Assembly: GCF_007197755.1 (NCBI RefSeq)
Contig: NZ_CP041636.1
Span: 4,128,001 to 4,192,000, forward strand
Direction: 5' to 3'
Length of the DNA: 64,000 bases
Source: Ferrovibrio terrae
GTDB lineage: Bacteria; Pseudomonadota; Alphaproteobacteria; Ferrovibrionales; Ferrovibrionaceae
Part shown: piece after piece, positions 62,473 to 64,000 of the stretch
Position numbering within the stretch: the first letter of the stretch is position 1
How the letters are laid out: each line of letters begins with the position of its first letter
Position numbers and translations under genes: made by a program
Notes under the pieces: model-generated
Told to the model about the DNA's origin: nothing
Databases searched by the model: none
What the model saw: the letters and a program-made list of their open reading frames with translations, nothing else

Positions 62473-63489
62473 TCAGCTTCCAGCATTCAGCGGCAGATTG
62501 ACGATCAGGTTCTGCGGCTTCAGCCGCAGCTTACCATGATGATCCATGGCGACGCCGAGATAAACCGGCCGGCCGGCCACACGCGGCAACATCAGTGATG
62601 GATCGCGGAATTCCAGGCGAAACAGCGCCAGCACCTGCCGCATGTGATCCTCATCGACCGATTTGCCCTCGTACAGCGCATTCATGATCGCCGTGGAGGT
62701 CGTATCCAGCCCGATATGCCAGACCCAGCGTTCGTCGCGGATGGTCTGCACCGGCGACACCTGCACGGCCGCACCGGTCAGCCGTTCGACCCAGGCCTCG
62801 ATCACGCGGGCGAAGGCATCCTGGCCGGGTCGCGTGAAACCGAAATCCAGCACGAAATCGTGCTTGTCGCTGCGTGCCCAGTAGTCCGGCGCGTTTTCCT
62901 TGGTGAGGATATCCATATCGACGTTGCGCAACGCCGTGCCGGACTCGGCGACCAGCGCACCCAGCGAGCCGAATCCCTTGCCGGCCGACAGCATCTCGAC
63001 GGTTTCGTCGTCGGCCAGCAGCATGCGGCTGTCCTGGATCGTTACTTTCTGCACGCGAAAGAACAGTTCGGCCGCACGCGCCTGGAAGGCATTGTCGCGT
63101 CCATCCAGCAAATCGCGCAGTATCGCGGCTGCCAGATGGTCAAGGAACATGGCCGGCACGGCCGGCGCACCGTGCCTGAGCAGGCCAACATAGGCAGTTT
63201 CAAGGCTGCCGCTTTTCACCAGGTGATCACGGAAGCGCAGGAAGATCGCATAGTTCTCCTGCGCATCGGCATCGGCCAGTGCAGCCAGTTCGCCCGCCCC
63301 GACCGTGCGCAGCGGATCGCCCAGAAGGCCCGCATGCAGCGCGCGTTCGGCAGCGCAGGCCTCATCGGGCGGCGACATTTCGGGACGGCTGAGATAGGCG
63401 CGGATGAAATCGCCGCTGACACCAAGCCTGCCGTCAGGGCCGCGATCCAGCAGGTCGTAGCCGCTGCTGATCCAGAAGGCTTCAGGCAT
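62473..63489 (-). CDS. Formate-dehydrogenase-associated protein (DUF6352-like)
   Basis: 338 residues from the ATG at 63489; the frame is open to 63567 within the next gene. The sequence begins MPEAFWISSGYDLLDRGPDG and includes ERALHAGLLGDPLRTVGAGE, LADADAQENYAIFLRFRDHL and FVLDFGFTRPGQDAFARVIE. There are no cofactor motifs, no signal peptide and no spans. I recognise it as the type of conserved protein seen beside DUF3305/3306 genes in alphaproteobacteria, but the family number is from memory. It overlaps the upstream gene by 8 nt. Confidence 0.65.
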   Translation of the reverse strand: MPEAFWISSGYDLLDRGPDGRLGVSGDFIRAYLSRPEMSPPDEACAAERALHAGLLGDPLRTVGAGELAALADADAQENYAIFLRFRDHLVKSGSLETAYVGLLRHGAPAVPAMFLDHLAAAILRDLLDGRDNAFQARAAELFFRVQKVTIQDSRMLLADDETVEMLSAGKGFGSLGALVAESGTALRNVDMDILTKENAPDYWARSDKHDFVLDFGFTRPGQDAFARVIEAWVERLTGAAVQVSPVQTIRDERWVWHIGLDTTSTAIMNALYEGKSVDEDHMRQVLALFRLEFRDPSLMLPRVAGRPVYLGVAMDHHGKLRLKPQNLIVNLPLNAGS

Positions 63490-63958
63490 CGGGGGTGATC
63501 TCCCAAATCTTGGCATGCGGCTTTTCGCCGGGTGGCGACACGATGCGGAACTGCTCGCGGATCGCATCGCCTTCGATGAAGCGGCTTAAGCTGAGCAGCG
63601 TGTTGATGGGATGCTCGCAGAGCGACGCGGCATAGTCGATCTCTTCCTTGGCAGCCGCCTTGGCAGTAGCGAAATCCGGCGCGCCGAATTCCTGCTGCAG
63701 GTGGCGTGCGAGAGCTTCGATCACGACCTCGTAGTCTTCACGTTCGATGGAGGCAACCGTCACCAGTGTCGACCAGCCAAAACTGTCCAGCCCGAGGAAG
63801 CCGTTGGCGAAGGCCTGGCGTTCCTGCCGGTTCAGCTGTTCCGGATCGGCATCGGCGAACACAAACGTGCCCGGCACGGCCCATTCGCCCGGATCGGCCG
63901 CTTCGGCGAAGACGCGGGTGTCGGATTCGTCAAAGCGTATGGTGCGCAGCAGTTTCAT
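63482..63958 (-). CDS. Formate-dehydrogenase-associated protein (DUF6505-like)
   Basis: 158 residues. It opens LLRTIRFDESDTRVFAEAAD and continues WAVPGTFVFADADPEQLNRQ, FANGFLGLDSFGWSTLVTVA and a helical region DYEVVIEALARHLQQEFGAP, ending KPHAKIWEITPDA. It is soluble with no obvious catalytic motif. Family assignment is by resemblance and context and is uncertain. Its stop overlaps the next gene by 8 nt and its ATG shares a base with the preceding stop (TGATG at 63956-63960). Confidence 0.6.
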   Translation of the reverse strand: MKLLRTIRFDESDTRVFAEAADPGEWAVPGTFVFADADPEQLNRQERQAFANGFLGLDSFGWSTLVTVASIEREDYEVVIEALARHLQQEFGAPDFATAKAAAKEEIDYAASLCEHPINTLLSLSRFIEGDAIREQFRIVSPPGEKPHAKIWEITPDA

Positions 63959-64000
63959 CAGACAACTCTCGTCACTTCCGGCAGGCTCCAGGTCGGTCGC
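63958..64000 (-). CDS. C-terminal end of an upstream gene (partial, 5' part outside window)
   Basis: The stop TGA (complement of 63958-63960) closes a minus-strand frame entering from the right edge; only 13 residues (RPTWSLPEVTRVV) are visible. Its stop shares a base with the next ATG, the same TGATG coupling seen elsewhere in the window, so it is the upstream member of this operon. Too short to identify. Confidence 0.55.
   Translation of the reverse strand, partial: RPTWSLPEVTRVV

Overview
The window is a GC-rich chromosomal stretch of an alphaproteobacterium, most like the Rhodospirillales. The evidence is the housekeeping block carA-carB-greA / yqeY-dnaG-rpoD-tRNA, a formate dehydrogenase cluster with its DUF3305/DUF3306 companions, and many Opp-type transporters. 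This is inferred from gene content and style, without any database search. There is no rRNA, CRISPR array, prophage or complete insertion sequence.

Layout. 1-3.3 kb: end of a branched-chain amino-acid-type binding protein gene, divergent from an RpiR regulator across an AT-rich patch of palindromes; tRNA-Arg(ACG); an OmpA-like lipoprotein. 3.3-11.7 kb (minus): an unusual run in which an ABC exporter-like protein with a degraded ATP site is followed by a cyclic-nucleotide-binding protein, a methyltransferase, an FAD oxidoreductase, a P1-family aminopeptidase and a peptide-binding protein. 11.9-18.6 kb (plus): a tightly overlapping glycan cluster with two MurG-like and two GT4 glycosyltransferases, a histidine phosphatase, a polysaccharide deacetylase and a small membrane protein. 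It runs into an Opp/Yej-like ABC importer (18.6-24.6 kb). 24.6-24.9 kb: an AT-rich island with 20-bp tandem repeats and palindromes between convergent genes. 24.9-27.5 kb: a methyltransferase, an MBL hydrolase and a crotonase-family protein.

27.5-34.0 kb (minus): carA-carB-greA, then an alpha/beta hydrolase and an orphan OmpR-type regulator. The carAB leader carries a good terminator hairpin between promoter and start codon, so attenuation is likely. 34.3-39.0 kb (plus): yqeY-dnaG-rpoD and a CAT-anticodon tRNA. 39.1-49.7 kb: an L-fucose-type operon (mutarotase, aldose dehydrogenase, lactonase) joined to a complete Opp-type importer, opposite a LacI regulator and an amidase. Matching AAACGTTT palindromes lie before both divergent units.

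49.7-64 kb: molybdoenzyme region. It contains moeA, mobB and a large polyferredoxin; a cytochrome c, a 46-residue membrane peptide and a periplasmic seven-bladed WD40 protein; the formate dehydrogenase subunits with a small Tat protein; a TorD chaperone fused to a DNA-binding domain; and DUF3306, DUF3305 and two further formate-dehydrogenase-associated proteins. Together these would make, insert cofactor into and export a periplasmic Cys-type Mo/W formate dehydrogenase feeding a membrane cytochrome b.

The best candidates for something undescribed are the ABC protein with a dead ATP site and its glycan/redox neighbourhood (about 5.9-18.6 kb), and the HTH-TorD fusion with a perfect inverted repeat just upstream.
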